This document shows, piece by piece, positions 32,696 through 40,953 of a DNA stretch of 43,642 nucleotides. Each line of letters begins with the position of its first letter. Positions within the stretch are counted from its first letter, which is position 1. Location: the NCBI RefSeq assembly GCF_030411995.1, contig NZ_JASNRC010000012.1:157439-201080 (forward strand), in the 5' to 3' direction. Under the pieces are notes generated by a model, which made no database searches, was not told where the DNA came from, and worked only from the letters and a program-made list of their open reading frames with translations. The translations under genes were made by a program, and so were the position numbers. This stretch comes from Massilia sp. YIM B02769 (GTDB lineage: Bacteria > Pseudomonadota > Gammaproteobacteria > Burkholderiales > Burkholderiaceae_D).

Positions 32696-34120
32696 TTAAC
32701 GGTCGCGCCCGCCCTGGCGTGGCGCCGCACCGGTACGCGGACCGCGGCTGGCGCCGCCGTTACCGCCATTGCCGCCACGGTTGCCGCCGCCGGCGCTCGC
32801 CGGACGCGAGCCATTGCCGCTGCCTGCCGGACGGCCACCGTTGCCGGCGCCCGCACCAGCACTGCGGCCCTGGCCCTGGCCGCCACGGCCACCGCCTGGA
32901 CGGCCGCCGCGGTTGGCATGGCCCGGTGCGCCGCTGCGCAGCTGGATAGGCTGGGCCTTGGCGTTCAGGTCAGGCTCGAAGCCCGGGATCACGTGACGCG
33001 GCAGGGTCTGCTTGATCAGCTTTTCGATGTCTTTCAGCATCTGGTGCTCGTCGACGCAGACCAGCGACACCGCTTCGCCGGTGGCACCGGCGCGGCCGGT
33101 ACGGCCGATGCGGTGCACGTAGTCTTCCGGCACGTTCGGCAAGTCGTAGTTCACGACGTGCGGCAATTGATCGATGTCGATGCCGCGCGCGGCGATGTCG
33201 GTGGCGACCAGCACCTGCAGGCTGCCGTCCTTGAACTCGGCCAGGGCCTTGGTGCGGGCGGACTGGCTCTTGTTGCCGTGGATCGCCATGGCGCCGATGC
33301 CGTCCTTGCCCAGCTGCTCGACCAGTTTGTTCGCGCCGTGCTTGGTACGCGTGAACACCAGCACCTGGTGCCAGTCGTTTTCCTTGATCAGGTGCGACAG
33401 CATCGGGTGCTTCTTATCGCGGTCGACCGGGTGGATCTTTTGCGCGATCACTTCCACGGTGGAGTTGCGGCGCGCCACTTCGATCGAGGCCGGGTTGTTC
33501 AGCAGCTTGTCGGCCAGGGCCTTGATCTCGTCCGAGAAGGTGGCCGAGAACAGCAGGTTCTGGCGCTTCGGCGGCAGGATCGCCAGCACTTTCTTGATGT
33601 CGTGGATGAAGCCCATGTCCAGCATGCGGTCGGCTTCGTCCAGGATCAGGATCTCGACCTTCGACAGGTCGACGGTGCGCTGGCCCACGTGGTCGAGCAG
33701 GCGGCCCGGGGTGGCGACCAGGATGTCGACGCCGTGCTTGAGCAGCTTGATCTGCGGGTTGATGCCGACGCCGCCGAAGATCACGGCCGAGTTCAGGTTG
33801 GTGTACTTGCCGTACAGGCGCACGCTTTCCTCGACCTGGGCCGCGAGTTCGCGGGTCGGGGCCAGGATCAGGGCGCGCACGGCGCGTGGCGCGGTCTTGT
33901 TCTTCTGGGCGGCGCCGATGGCGTCGCTCGACAGGCGCTGCAGCAGCGGCAGGGTGAAGCCGGCGGTCTTGCCGGTACCGGTCTGGGCACCGGCCAGCAG
34001 GTCGCCGCCGCCCAGCACCGCAGGGATCGCCTGGGCCTGGATCGGGGTCGGCGTGGTATAGCCTTGTTCAGTAACTGCCCGAACGATAGCGTCGGACAAG
34101 CCGAGGGTAGCAAATGACAT
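32696..34120 (-). CDS. rhlE: DEAD-box RNA helicase RhlE
   Basis: The 474-residue protein has the full motif set: Q motif (GYTTPTPIQAQAIP), Walker A (AQTGTGKT), PTRELAAQV, DEAD (LDEADRMLDMGF), SAT (FSATFS), and HRIGRTGRAG. The C-terminal tail from about residue 400 is rich in Gly/Arg with GGRPGGGRGGQG-type repeats, probably for RNA binding. RhlE unwinds RNA in ribosome assembly and mRNA decay and helps growth in the cold. The minus-strand promoter at 34245-34273 gives a leader of about 115 bases. Confidence 0.95.
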   Translation of the reverse strand: MSFATLGLSDAIVRAVTEQGYTTPTPIQAQAIPAVLGGGDLLAGAQTGTGKTAGFTLPLLQRLSSDAIGAAQKNKTAPRAVRALILAPTRELAAQVEESVRLYGKYTNLNSAVIFGGVGINPQIKLLKHGVDILVATPGRLLDHVGQRTVDLSKVEILILDEADRMLDMGFIHDIKKVLAILPPKRQNLLFSATFSDEIKALADKLLNNPASIEVARRNSTVEVIAQKIHPVDRDKKHPMLSHLIKENDWHQVLVFTRTKHGANKLVEQLGKDGIGAMAIHGNKSQSARTKALAEFKDGSLQVLVATDIAARGIDIDQLPHVVNYDLPNVPEDYVHRIGRTGRAGATGEAVSLVCVDEHQMLKDIEKLIKQTLPRHVIPGFEPDLNAKAQPIQLRSGAPGHANRGGRPGGGRGGQGQGRSAGAGAGNGGRPAGSGNGSRPASAGGGNRGGNGGNGGASRGPRTGAAPRQGGRDR

Positions 34121-34244
34121 AGATTCTCTGGTGAAGTTGATTCCGCCGCCGGCGCAAGCGGCGCCAGGATCGGATAGGGCAGTTCAAGGGCATGCCGGCG
34201 CAACATTGCATCGTGTGCAGGATGCGCGCGCCAACCCGGAACTG

Positions 34245-34273
34245 ATTATAGTGAATTTGTTGCCGTGTGGAAA
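34245..34273 (-). promoter_or_regulatory. Sigma-70-type promoter of rhlE
   Basis: On the minus strand TTTCCA (34273-34268) and a perfect TATAAT (34250-34245) are spaced by 17 bp, about 125 bp before the ATG. Confidence 0.6.
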
Positions 34274-34346
34274 TGCATGCTTGAAAGCCGCCTTGCGCGT
34301 CCTGCGCCGGCGGCCTGCAATCCATCTATTCTACGCGAGTTTGAAA

Positions 34347-35135
34347 TTACGCGAACGGGACCATCAAAGGAACCATCTGCGCGAACACCTTCGGGCCGGC
34401 GGCGATGATGTCGCCCTTGTTCAGGTAATCCGACTCGCCGTTGAACTCGCCGACGATGCCGCCGGCTTCGGTCACCAGCAGCGAACCCGCGGCGATGTCC
34501 CAGATCTTGAGGCCTTTTTCGAAGTAGCCATCGACGCGGCCGGCGGCCACGTTGGCCAGTTCCAGCGCGGCCGAGCCGGCGCTGCGCACGCCGTGGCAGC
34601 GCGAGGCGACGACTTCGTACATGCGCAGGTATTCGGCCAGCGCGCGCGGGTCGGGACCATGGCCGGCGGCCAGCAGGGATTTCAGGATGCGGTCGTTGTT
34701 CTTGACGCGGATACGCTTGTCGTTCAGGTAGGCGCCGGCGCCCTTGGTGGCGGTGAACAGGTCGTTGCGGACCGGGTCGTAGACCACGGCCTGCGTGATC
34801 ACGCCGCGCTGTTGCAGCGCGATCGAGATGCAGTAGTTAGGATAGCCGTGCAGGAAGTTGGTGGTGCCGTCGAGCGGATCGATGATCCAGACGTATTCGC
34901 TTTCGTCGTTCAGGTTGCGCGAGGCGCCCGATTCTTCGGCCAGGATGGCGTGGTCGGGGTAGGCCTTGAGCAGGGTTTCGACGATGGCTTGCTCGGAAGC
35001 CTGGTCGACGTCGGTGACGAAATCGTTGTGTTGTTTTTCCGAGACGGTAACGCGGTCCAGGTCGAAAGACGCGCGGTTGATGACAGTGGCAGCGCGGCGA
35101 GCGGCCTTGATGGCCGTGTTGAGCATTGGGTGCAT
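34347..35135 (-). CDS. suhB: Inositol monophosphatase-family protein SuhB
   Basis: The 262-residue protein has metal-binding motifs of the family: ILAEESGA, WIIDPLDGTTNFLHGYPNY and LKIWDIAAGSLLVTEAGG. SuhB dephosphorylates inositol-1-phosphate in vitro and in E. coli also works in rRNA antitermination complexes. The divergent arrangement with trmJ is the standard order in beta- and gamma-proteobacteria. The ATG at 35135 gives MHPMLNTAIKAARRA; the Met four residues on could also be used. Confidence 0.93.
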   Translation of the reverse strand: MHPMLNTAIKAARRAATVINRASFDLDRVTVSEKQHNDFVTDVDQASEQAIVETLLKAYPDHAILAEESGASRNLNDESEYVWIIDPLDGTTNFLHGYPNYCISIALQQRGVITQAVVYDPVRNDLFTATKGAGAYLNDKRIRVKNNDRILKSLLAAGHGPDPRALAEYLRMYEVVASRCHGVRSAGSAALELANVAAGRVDGYFEKGLKIWDIAAGSLLVTEAGGIVGEFNGESDYLNKGDIIAAGPKVFAQMVPLMVPFA

Positions 35136-35299
35136 GTAAGCTTTTTCCGTAAAAAAATGCTGACGCCCACCGCGCAGTCTGGCGCCGTGAACCGTCGGAA
35201 TAGAATGAATTAAAGAGCAAAGCGGCGCCGAACCCGTTAAAATCCCGGCCCTTGAAGCCTGACTTTATCTGTTCGCGCCGCGCGATGGCGCTATTTTAA

Positions 35300-36049
35300 A
35301 TGAACCCGCCAGATTCCGACACGTCTCTTTTTTCCCGCCTGCGCTTCGTGCTCGTCGAAACCAGCCGCGCCGGCAACGTCGGCTCGGTGGCGCGCGCCAT
35401 GAAAACCATGGGTTTTTCCGAACTGGTGCTGGTGGCGCCGCGCTGCGCCGACCCGCTCACCGATCCGGAAGCGGTGGCCTTTGCCAGCGGTGCGCTCGAC
35501 GTGCTGTCGAATGCGCGGATAGTCGGCAGCATCGGCGAAGCCCTGGAGGGCTGCAATTTCGCGGCGGCGGTGTCGGCGCGCCTGCGCGAGTTTTCGCCGC
35601 CGGTGTGGACGCCGCGCGGCTTTGCCGGGCACATCGCGGCGCAGCATGAGCTGCGGCCGGCGCTCATCTTCGGCAACGAACGGGTCGGGCTGCCGAACGA
35701 GATCGTCGAAGGCTGCAACGTGCTGATCAACATTCCGGCGAACCCCGCGTATTCCTCGCTGAATTTGTCGCAGGCGGCCCAGGTGCTGGCCTACGAGTGC
35801 CGGATGGGGGCGCTCGGCGATGCGCTCCCGGCCACGCCGGTCGGCTACCATGGCGACGCCGCCAGCCTGGCCCAGATCGAAGGCATGTATGCCCACCTGG
35901 AAGAAGCGCTGGTGTCGATCGGCTTCCTGAAGGCGGACAATCCCGGCAAGCTGATGCCGCGCCTGAAGCGCCTGTTCTCGCGTACCGGGCTGGAGACCGA
36001 GGAAGTGAACATCCTGCGCGGGATCGCGCGCCAGATCCTCAAGCGCTAG
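35300..36049 (+). CDS. trmJ: tRNA (Cm32/Um32) methyltransferase TrmJ
   Basis: The 249-residue SPOUT methyltransferase shows VLVETSRAGNVGSVARAMKTMGFSELVLV, ALIFGNERVGLPNEIVEGCN and INIPANPAYSSLNLSQAAQVLAYE, the three knot motifs of TrmJ. It methylates the 2'-O of residue 32 in certain tRNAs. The gene is divergent from suhB; TAAAAT at 35238-35243 is a likely -10. No Shine-Dalgarno sequence is visible before the ATG. Confidence 0.93.
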   Translation: MNPPDSDTSLFSRLRFVLVETSRAGNVGSVARAMKTMGFSELVLVAPRCADPLTDPEAVAFASGALDVLSNARIVGSIGEALEGCNFAAAVSARLREFSPPVWTPRGFAGHIAAQHELRPALIFGNERVGLPNEIVEGCNVLINIPANPAYSSLNLSQAAQVLAYECRMGALGDALPATPVGYHGDAASLAQIEGMYAHLEEALVSIGFLKADNPGKLMPRLKRLFSRTGLETEEVNILRGIARQILKR

Positions 36050-36083
36050 GGCGAGCGCTTTCCTTCAGTACCGTCATGCACGG

Positions 36084-36989
36084 TCAGGTGCCGAGCGAAA
36101 TCACCTCGTCGCCGGCCATCGCACGGCATTCGGCGCCGAGCGGCGGACCATCGCGGCGCACGACGATCTGCTGCGTATCGTGGCACAGCTCGACATGGCG
36201 CGTGCCCGGAACCGTGCGCCGCACAAACCCCTCGATCGCAACGGGCACGCTCACCTGCAAGGCCAGCGCGTGGATGTCATCGACCGGATGGTCGTCGACG
36301 TGCACCAGCGGCACGAACTGGCCGGCGAACATCAGCAGGTGCGAGGGTATCCGCACCGGGCCGGCGACGTAGCCTTGCGCGCGCAGCCAGTCCTGGGCTG
36401 CTTCGCGCGCGTGCTCGCCACTCGCGATGCCGCCCCAGGCACTGGCCAGCAGCTCGGCCACCCACTGGTTGCAGTTCTGGTAGCGCGTGCCGAAGGCAAA
36501 GGCATTCGCGCTGTACCGGCCGGCCAGCAGCGACAGCACCAGCGGCTTGTCGAGCGCCGCCTTTTCCAGTTGCGCGCTTTGCGCGTCGGGCAGGAACAGC
36601 AGCGACACGTGCCCGTGCGAGGGTGCGTCGGCGCCCAGCGCGAAGCCGGACATGCCCTGGTCGAACAGGCGCGGGCGTGCTTCCTCGCAGGCGTAGTACA
36701 GCTGGCGCACGCCCCAGCGGCTGCCGGGGTTGTCCATCAGCGCCACGCCGGCGTGCGAGTAGAGCAGGCCGAAGCGGCTCAGGTCGACGCCGGCGCGCGC
36801 GACCAAAGCGACGCGCTGGCCCGAGCGTTCCAGTTCGTCTTTCACCGCGCCGGCAAAGCGCAGCACCCGGTCTTGCTCGCCTGCGGTGATTTCGCGCGGA
36901 CGTTCGCAGAAGGTCGGCAGGCCGGCCCAGGCCGCGCTGGCGGCGCACAGCAGCAATGCGCCGGCGCCCATGCTGGCAAGACGCCGCAT
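36084..36989 (-). CDS. DUF2145 periplasmic protein
   Basis: The 301-residue protein has a Sec signal peptide (ALLLCAASAAWAG), then a domain with features of DUF2145: FCERPREITAGEQDRVLRFAG, LLYSHAGVALMDNPGSRWGVRQLYYACEEARPRLFDQGM, and GTRYQNCNQWVAELLASAWG. The invariant-looking Cys in NCNQW with SHAG and the His in PSHLLM suggest a papain-like or NlpC-type fold, but this is inference. Start 36989 is chosen because a GTG at 37040 would overlap the previous gene. It follows that gene by 11 bp. Confidence 0.8.
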   Translation of the reverse strand: MRRLASMGAGALLLCAASAAWAGLPTFCERPREITAGEQDRVLRFAGAVKDELERSGQRVALVARAGVDLSRFGLLYSHAGVALMDNPGSRWGVRQLYYACEEARPRLFDQGMSGFALGADAPSHGHVSLLFLPDAQSAQLEKAALDKPLVLSLLAGRYSANAFAFGTRYQNCNQWVAELLASAWGGIASGEHAREAAQDWLRAQGYVAGPVRIPSHLLMFAGQFVPLVHVDDHPVDDIHALALQVSVPVAIEGFVRRTVPGTRHVELCHDTQQIVVRRDGPPLGAECRAMAGDEVISLGT

Positions 36990-37000
36990 CGAATCGCGCT

Positions 37001-37465
37001 TCAGATGGCCACTTGCTTCGAGCCCAGCTCGCGGTACCACGCGTCCTGCAGCGCCAGGAAGAAGGAGCGCCCGTCGTCGGCGTGCGCGAACTCGTAGCCG
37101 TAGACGCGTTCGTTCACCTGCACCAGTTCGCCATGCTTGATGCCGCGCTTGGCCAGGGCGCGGTTCGGCACGTCGAGGTAGAACTCGCGCGTGGGGCCGG
37201 CGGCGACCGCGCGCATAGTCATGCGCGTGGTGTCGGCCTTTGCCGGTGCCTGGGCGATGTCGATCACGCGGTAGGCGCCGGCGGCAACGCGGCGGTCGCC
37301 GCTCGAACTGTCGCTGGAGGCGCCGATGGAATCGGAGATGCTGCCCGAAGAGGCGGAGCCGGCGCTGGACGCGACCGACGAGGCGCTGTCGGCATGGGCG
37401 GGCAGGGCGCAGGCGGTGGCAAACAAGGCGGCGCAGACGGCGCGCAGGAGGGTGGGCATGGTCAT
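37001..37465 (-). CDS. Hypothetical exported protein
   Basis: The 154-residue protein has a signal peptide (LRAVCAALFATACALPAHA), a Ser-rich region (SASSVASSAGSASSGSISDSIGASSDSSSGD) and a conserved-looking C-terminal domain (GAYRVIDIAQAPAKADTTRMTMRAV...REFYLDVPNRALAKRGIKHGELVQVNERVYGYEFAHA). It precedes the DUF2145 gene by 11 bp in an operon, and the pair probably functions together. The family is unknown to me. Start codons at 37465 and 37459 are both possible. Confidence 0.72.
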   Translation of the reverse strand: MTMPTLLRAVCAALFATACALPAHADSASSVASSAGSASSGSISDSIGASSDSSSGDRRVAAGAYRVIDIAQAPAKADTTRMTMRAVAAGPTREFYLDVPNRALAKRGIKHGELVQVNERVYGYEFAHADDGRSFFLALQDAWYRELGSKQVAI

Positions 37466-37535
37466 GATGTGCTTTCGTGTCGAGCTGAATGGACCAATGG
37501 TACTAGCCCCGGGCACGGATGAGAAGATATGCACG

Positions 37536-37592
37536 GTAGGGTGGTCGGCTCCACCCTGCAGTGGGCATGAACGCAACGCGTGCGCCGCCCAC
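37536..37592. repeat. REP-like inverted repeats
   Basis: GTAGGGTGG...CCACCCTGC (37536-37559) is followed by GTGGGC...GCCCAC (37561-37592). Both use the GTAGGGTGG and GCCCACGCG words of the repeat at 11997-12128. Confidence 0.65.
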
Positions 37593-37602
37593 GCGTCCAG
37601 CG

Positions 37603-37701
37603 GCCGGCAATGCAATGGCAAACGATATTTGCATCCGACGGCCGGCATTGCAATGGCAAACGATATTTGCACCCGACGCCTGCGATGCAAAGCATATTTG
37701 C
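37603..37701. repeat. 38-bp tandem repeats carrying GCAAA-N5-TTTGC
   Basis: Two 38-bp units (37603-37640 and 37641-37678) differ at two bases, and a shorter diverged unit follows. Each contains GCAAA-N5-TTTGC (37618-37632, 37656-37670, 37687-37701). They lie in the 341-bp gap between two divergent operons; apart from these and the REP-like repeats I see no gene there. Confidence 0.85.
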
Positions 37702-37806
37702 ATAGTTATCATCCATGCCATCTTTTCGACGATTCCCTCTAGTCCGCATCCGTTTTGCCCGCATGCCTTTGGCGTACACTAGGCGCCATAACAACAAGGA
37801 TGACAG

Positions 37807-38328
37807 ATGGAGACAAGCCGCAGATCCTTCCTGAAGGCGGGCGCCCTGGGTGCGCTCGTCCTGGCCGCCGGCGGCGGCATCTACCGCGCCATGCAGCCCG
37901 CGAACCCGGCGCGTTTCGTGCTCGACGGCGAAGCACGCGCGGCGCTGGGCGCCATCGTGCCGGCAATGTTGTCCGGCGCCTTGCCGCCTGATGCCGCCGG
38001 GCGCAAGGCCGCCATCGCCGCCACGGTCGACGGCGTCCATACCGCCATTTCGAATCTCCCGCTGGCGGTACAGAAGGAAGTGCAGGACCTGTTCGGCCTG
38101 CTGGCCCTGGCGCCGGCGCGCAGGCTGTTGACCGGCATCTCCGGCGGCTGGGCGCATGCATCCGAAACCGAGGTCACGGCCTTCCTGCAGGACTGGCGCC
38201 TGCACCGCTTCGCCCTGCTGCGCACCGCCTACAGCGCCCTGCACGACCTTGCACTCGGCGCCTGGTATGCCCAACCGGCCAGCTGGAACGCGATCGGCTA
38301 TCCCGGCCCGATGAAGGAACTGTCCTGA
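37807..38328 (+). CDS. Tat-exported small subunit of a GMC dehydrogenase
   Basis: The 173-residue protein begins with a twin-arginine signal (SRRSFLKAGALGALVLAAGGGIY). The mature part is helical (FVLDGEARAALGAIVPAMLSGALPP...VQKEVQDLFGLLALAPARRLLTG...FLQDWRLHRFALLRTAYSALHDLALGAWY). The pattern resembles gluconate 2-dehydrogenase subunit 3, which travels with the flavin subunit through the Tat pathway. It is followed after 2 bp by a GMC oxidoreductase, which supports that role. The ATG follows AAGGATG. Confidence 0.8.
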   Translation: METSRRSFLKAGALGALVLAAGGGIYRAMQPANPARFVLDGEARAALGAIVPAMLSGALPPDAAGRKAAIAATVDGVHTAISNLPLAVQKEVQDLFGLLALAPARRLLTGISGGWAHASETEVTAFLQDWRLHRFALLRTAYSALHDLALGAWYAQPASWNAIGYPGPMKELS

Positions 38329-38330
38329 AC

Positions 38331-39950
38331 ATGAACGACTTCATTCCCGACCCCATCCGGCAAGGCATCGCGCGCGGCTGGCGCATCGTCGACGCCGCCC
38401 GCATCGAGGCCGACCAAACCCTGGAAGCCGACGTCGTCATCGTCGGCAGCGGCGCCGGCGGCGGCGTCACGGCCGAGATCCTGGCGCTGGCCGGCCTGAA
38501 GCTCATCATCGTGGAAGAGGGCGCGCTGCGCTCGTCGAACGACTTCAAGATGCGCGAGGCCGACGCCTACCCAACGCTGTACCAGGAATCGGCCGCGCGC
38601 CAGACGCTCGACAAGGGCATCAAGATCCTGCAGGGCCGCACCGTGGGCGGCTCGACGACCGTCAACTGGACCTCGAGCTTCCGCACGCCGCCGTCGACCC
38701 TGGACTACTGGCGCACCCGCTTCGGCCTCGACGGCTTCGATGCCGAGGCGATGGCGCCCTGGTTCGAGACGATGGAAGCGCGCCTGCACATAGGCGACTG
38801 GCAGGCCGCGCCGAACGAGAACAATGCCCTGCTCAAGCGCGGCGCCGACAAGCTCGGGATTCCCTCGGGCCTGATCCGCCGTAACGTGAATGGCTGCTGG
38901 AACCTCGGCTACTGCGGCATGGGCTGCCCGACCAACGCCAAGCAGTCGATGCTGGTGACGACGATCCCGTCGGCCCTCGACCACGGCGCGCTGCTGGTCA
39001 CGCGCGCCCGCGCCGAGCGCTTCGCCATCAAGGGAGAAGACGTCGAGGAGCTGCTCTGCACCGGCCTGCAGGCCGACGGCGTCGCGCCGAACGGGCGCCT
39101 GCTGCGCCTGCGCGCCAAGCACTTCGTGGTGGCCGGCGGCGCCATCAACTCGCCGGCGCTGCTGCTGCGCTCGAACGCGCCCGACCCGCATGCACTGCTC
39201 GGCAAGCGCACCTTCCTGCACCCGACCCTGATCTCGGCCGGGATCTTTCCGCAGCGCGTGGACGCCTATGCCGGCGCGCCGCAAACCGTGTACTCCGACC
39301 ACTTCCTGCACACCGCGCCGATCGACGGCCCGCTCGGCTACAAGCTGGAAGCGCCGCCGCTGCATCCGGTGCTGCTGTCGACCACGATGAACGGCTTCGG
39401 CGCCGACCACGCGGCCATGATGCGCCAGTTCCCGCACATCCAGGGCATGCTGGCGCTGCTGCGCGATGGCTTCCACGAAGCGTCTCCCGGCGGCACCGTG
39501 CAACTGAAGGATGGCGCCGCCGTCCTCGACTATCCCTTGAACGACTTCCTCTGGGACGGCGCGCGGCGCGCCCTCCTGACCATGGCCGAGATCCAGTTCG
39601 CCGCCGGCGCCAGCGCCGTGCGACCCGCCCACGAAAGCGCGCGCGCCTACACCAGCTGGAACGAAGCGCAGCGCGCGATCGCCGAGCTGCCGCAGGCCCT
39701 GCACATGACGCGCGTGGCCTCGGCCCACGTGATGGGCGGCTGCACCATGGCCGGCGATGCGCGCCTCGGCGTGGTGGTGCCGAACGGGCGTTACCGCGAG
39801 CTGGCCAACCTGTCGGTGCACGACGGCTCGCTGTTCCCGACTTCGATCGGCGCCAACCCCCAGCTGTCGATCTACGGACTCGCGGCGCGCCTGGCCAGCG
39901 GCCTGGCCGAGGACCTGACCGGCCAGCCGGCGCCGCGTCCGGGAGCCTGA
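38331..39950 (+). CDS. GMC-family FAD oxidoreductase
   Basis: The 539-residue protein has an N-terminal FAD-binding motif (DVVIVGSGAGGGVTAEILALAGLKLIIVEEG, about residues 34-64), the GMC signature region GRTVGGSTTVNWTSSFRTP, and an inserted Cys-containing segment (NLGYCGMGCPTNAKQSM). The C-terminal active-site region is HVMGGCTMAGDARLGVVV...NPQLSIYGLAARLA. It should oxidise an alcohol, sugar or sterol-like substrate, probably in the periplasm after co-export with the Tat subunit, since it lacks a signal of its own. It starts 2 bp after that gene and is followed after 4 bp by a lipase. Confidence 0.9.
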   Translation: MNDFIPDPIRQGIARGWRIVDAARIEADQTLEADVVIVGSGAGGGVTAEILALAGLKLIIVEEGALRSSNDFKMREADAYPTLYQESAARQTLDKGIKILQGRTVGGSTTVNWTSSFRTPPSTLDYWRTRFGLDGFDAEAMAPWFETMEARLHIGDWQAAPNENNALLKRGADKLGIPSGLIRRNVNGCWNLGYCGMGCPTNAKQSMLVTTIPSALDHGALLVTRARAERFAIKGEDVEELLCTGLQADGVAPNGRLLRLRAKHFVVAGGAINSPALLLRSNAPDPHALLGKRTFLHPTLISAGIFPQRVDAYAGAPQTVYSDHFLHTAPIDGPLGYKLEAPPLHPVLLSTTMNGFGADHAAMMRQFPHIQGMLALLRDGFHEASPGGTVQLKDGAAVLDYPLNDFLWDGARRALLTMAEIQFAAGASAVRPAHESARAYTSWNEAQRAIAELPQALHMTRVASAHVMGGCTMAGDARLGVVVPNGRYRELANLSVHDGSLFPTSIGANPQLSIYGLAARLASGLAEDLTGQPAPRPGA

Positions 39951-39954
39951 AGCG

Positions 39955-40896
39955 ATGAGCGCACGCCGCCTGCTGCAACTCGTGCTGCTGGTGCAGGCCA
40001 GCGCCGCACTCGGCATCGCGCTGGCCGCCATCCGCTGGTTCGATGCCGGACCCTGGGCCGCGGCGGCGCTCGGATGCGGCAGCGTGGCCCTGGTGCGCCT
40101 CCTGATCAACATGAACAACTTCGTGCTGGCCGCCTTCTTCGCCAGCCCGACGCCGCCCGAATTCCGACTGAACCCGCTGCGCGCCCTGCATCTGCTGGCC
40201 GAGGAATTCCGCGCCAGCATGGTCTACACCTCCTGGACCATGCCCTGGGCGCGCGAAGGACTGCGCGTGCATGCCGGTTCGGCTGCCGTGCCGGTGCTGC
40301 TGGTGCATGGCTACGGCTGCAACAGCGGCTACTGGGCGCACCTGCTGCCGCGCCTGGACCGTGCACGCATCAGCCATGCGACGGTGGACCTGCTGCCGGT
40401 GACCGCCGACATCGAGCACTACGTCGCCCAGGTCGAGCGCGCCGCCGAAGCGCTGCGCAGCGCGACCGGCGCCGCGCAGATCGCCATCGTCGCCCACAGC
40501 ATGGGCGGCCTGGTCACGCGCGCCTGGCTGCGCCGGCACGGCAGCGCGCGCGTGCTGCGCGTGCTCACCCTGGGCACGCCGCACTTCGGCACGGGCCTGG
40601 CCAACTTCGGCCTCGGCGTGAATGCGGCGCAGATGCGCTGGAAGGGCGGCATGCCCTGCGACTGGCTGCGGCAACTCGACGCCGATGAAGACGCGCCGCG
40701 GCGCGCGCTCTTCACCTCGATCTTTTCGCACCACGACAACATCATCTCGCCGCAGACCTCGAGCCTGCTGCCGGGTGCGCGCAACCTCGCTTTCGGCGGC
40801 ATCGGCCACGTGGCGCTGGGGCGCAACCCGCGCATCCTCGACGCCGTCATGCGCGAGCTGGCGGCATTGAAGACCGGCGACCCGCTGCCGGCTTAG
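39955..40896 (+). CDS. Membrane-anchored alpha/beta-hydrolase (lipase-like)
   Basis: The 313-residue protein has two N-terminal membrane segments (LLQLVLLVQASAALGIALAAI and WAAAALGCGSVALVRLLI). A lipase fold follows: PVLLVHGYGCNSGYW (oxyanion region), a nucleophile elbow in IVAHSMGGLVTRAWL, TLGTPHFGTGLA, and the probable catalytic His in GIGHVALG. The elbow reads A-H-S-M-G rather than G-x-S-x-G. It should hydrolyse esters or lipids. Tight spacing after the GMC gene makes it the third gene of that operon. Confidence 0.85.
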   Translation: MSARRLLQLVLLVQASAALGIALAAIRWFDAGPWAAAALGCGSVALVRLLINMNNFVLAAFFASPTPPEFRLNPLRALHLLAEEFRASMVYTSWTMPWAREGLRVHAGSAAVPVLLVHGYGCNSGYWAHLLPRLDRARISHATVDLLPVTADIEHYVAQVERAAEALRSATGAAQIAIVAHSMGGLVTRAWLRRHGSARVLRVLTLGTPHFGTGLANFGLGVNAAQMRWKGGMPCDWLRQLDADEDAPRRALFTSIFSHHDNIISPQTSSLLPGARNLAFGGIGHVALGRNPRILDAVMRELAALKTGDPLPA

Positions 40897-40953
40897 AAGA
40901 GGACGACGGCCCGGACGTGATACAGTCCGTCCCGTATGACTTCTGGAGACCAC

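Noticed and set aside
37603..37701. Replication iterons or a CRISPR array
   Set aside because: Only two full units, no replication gene, no spacers; a chromosomal intergenic repeat is more likely.
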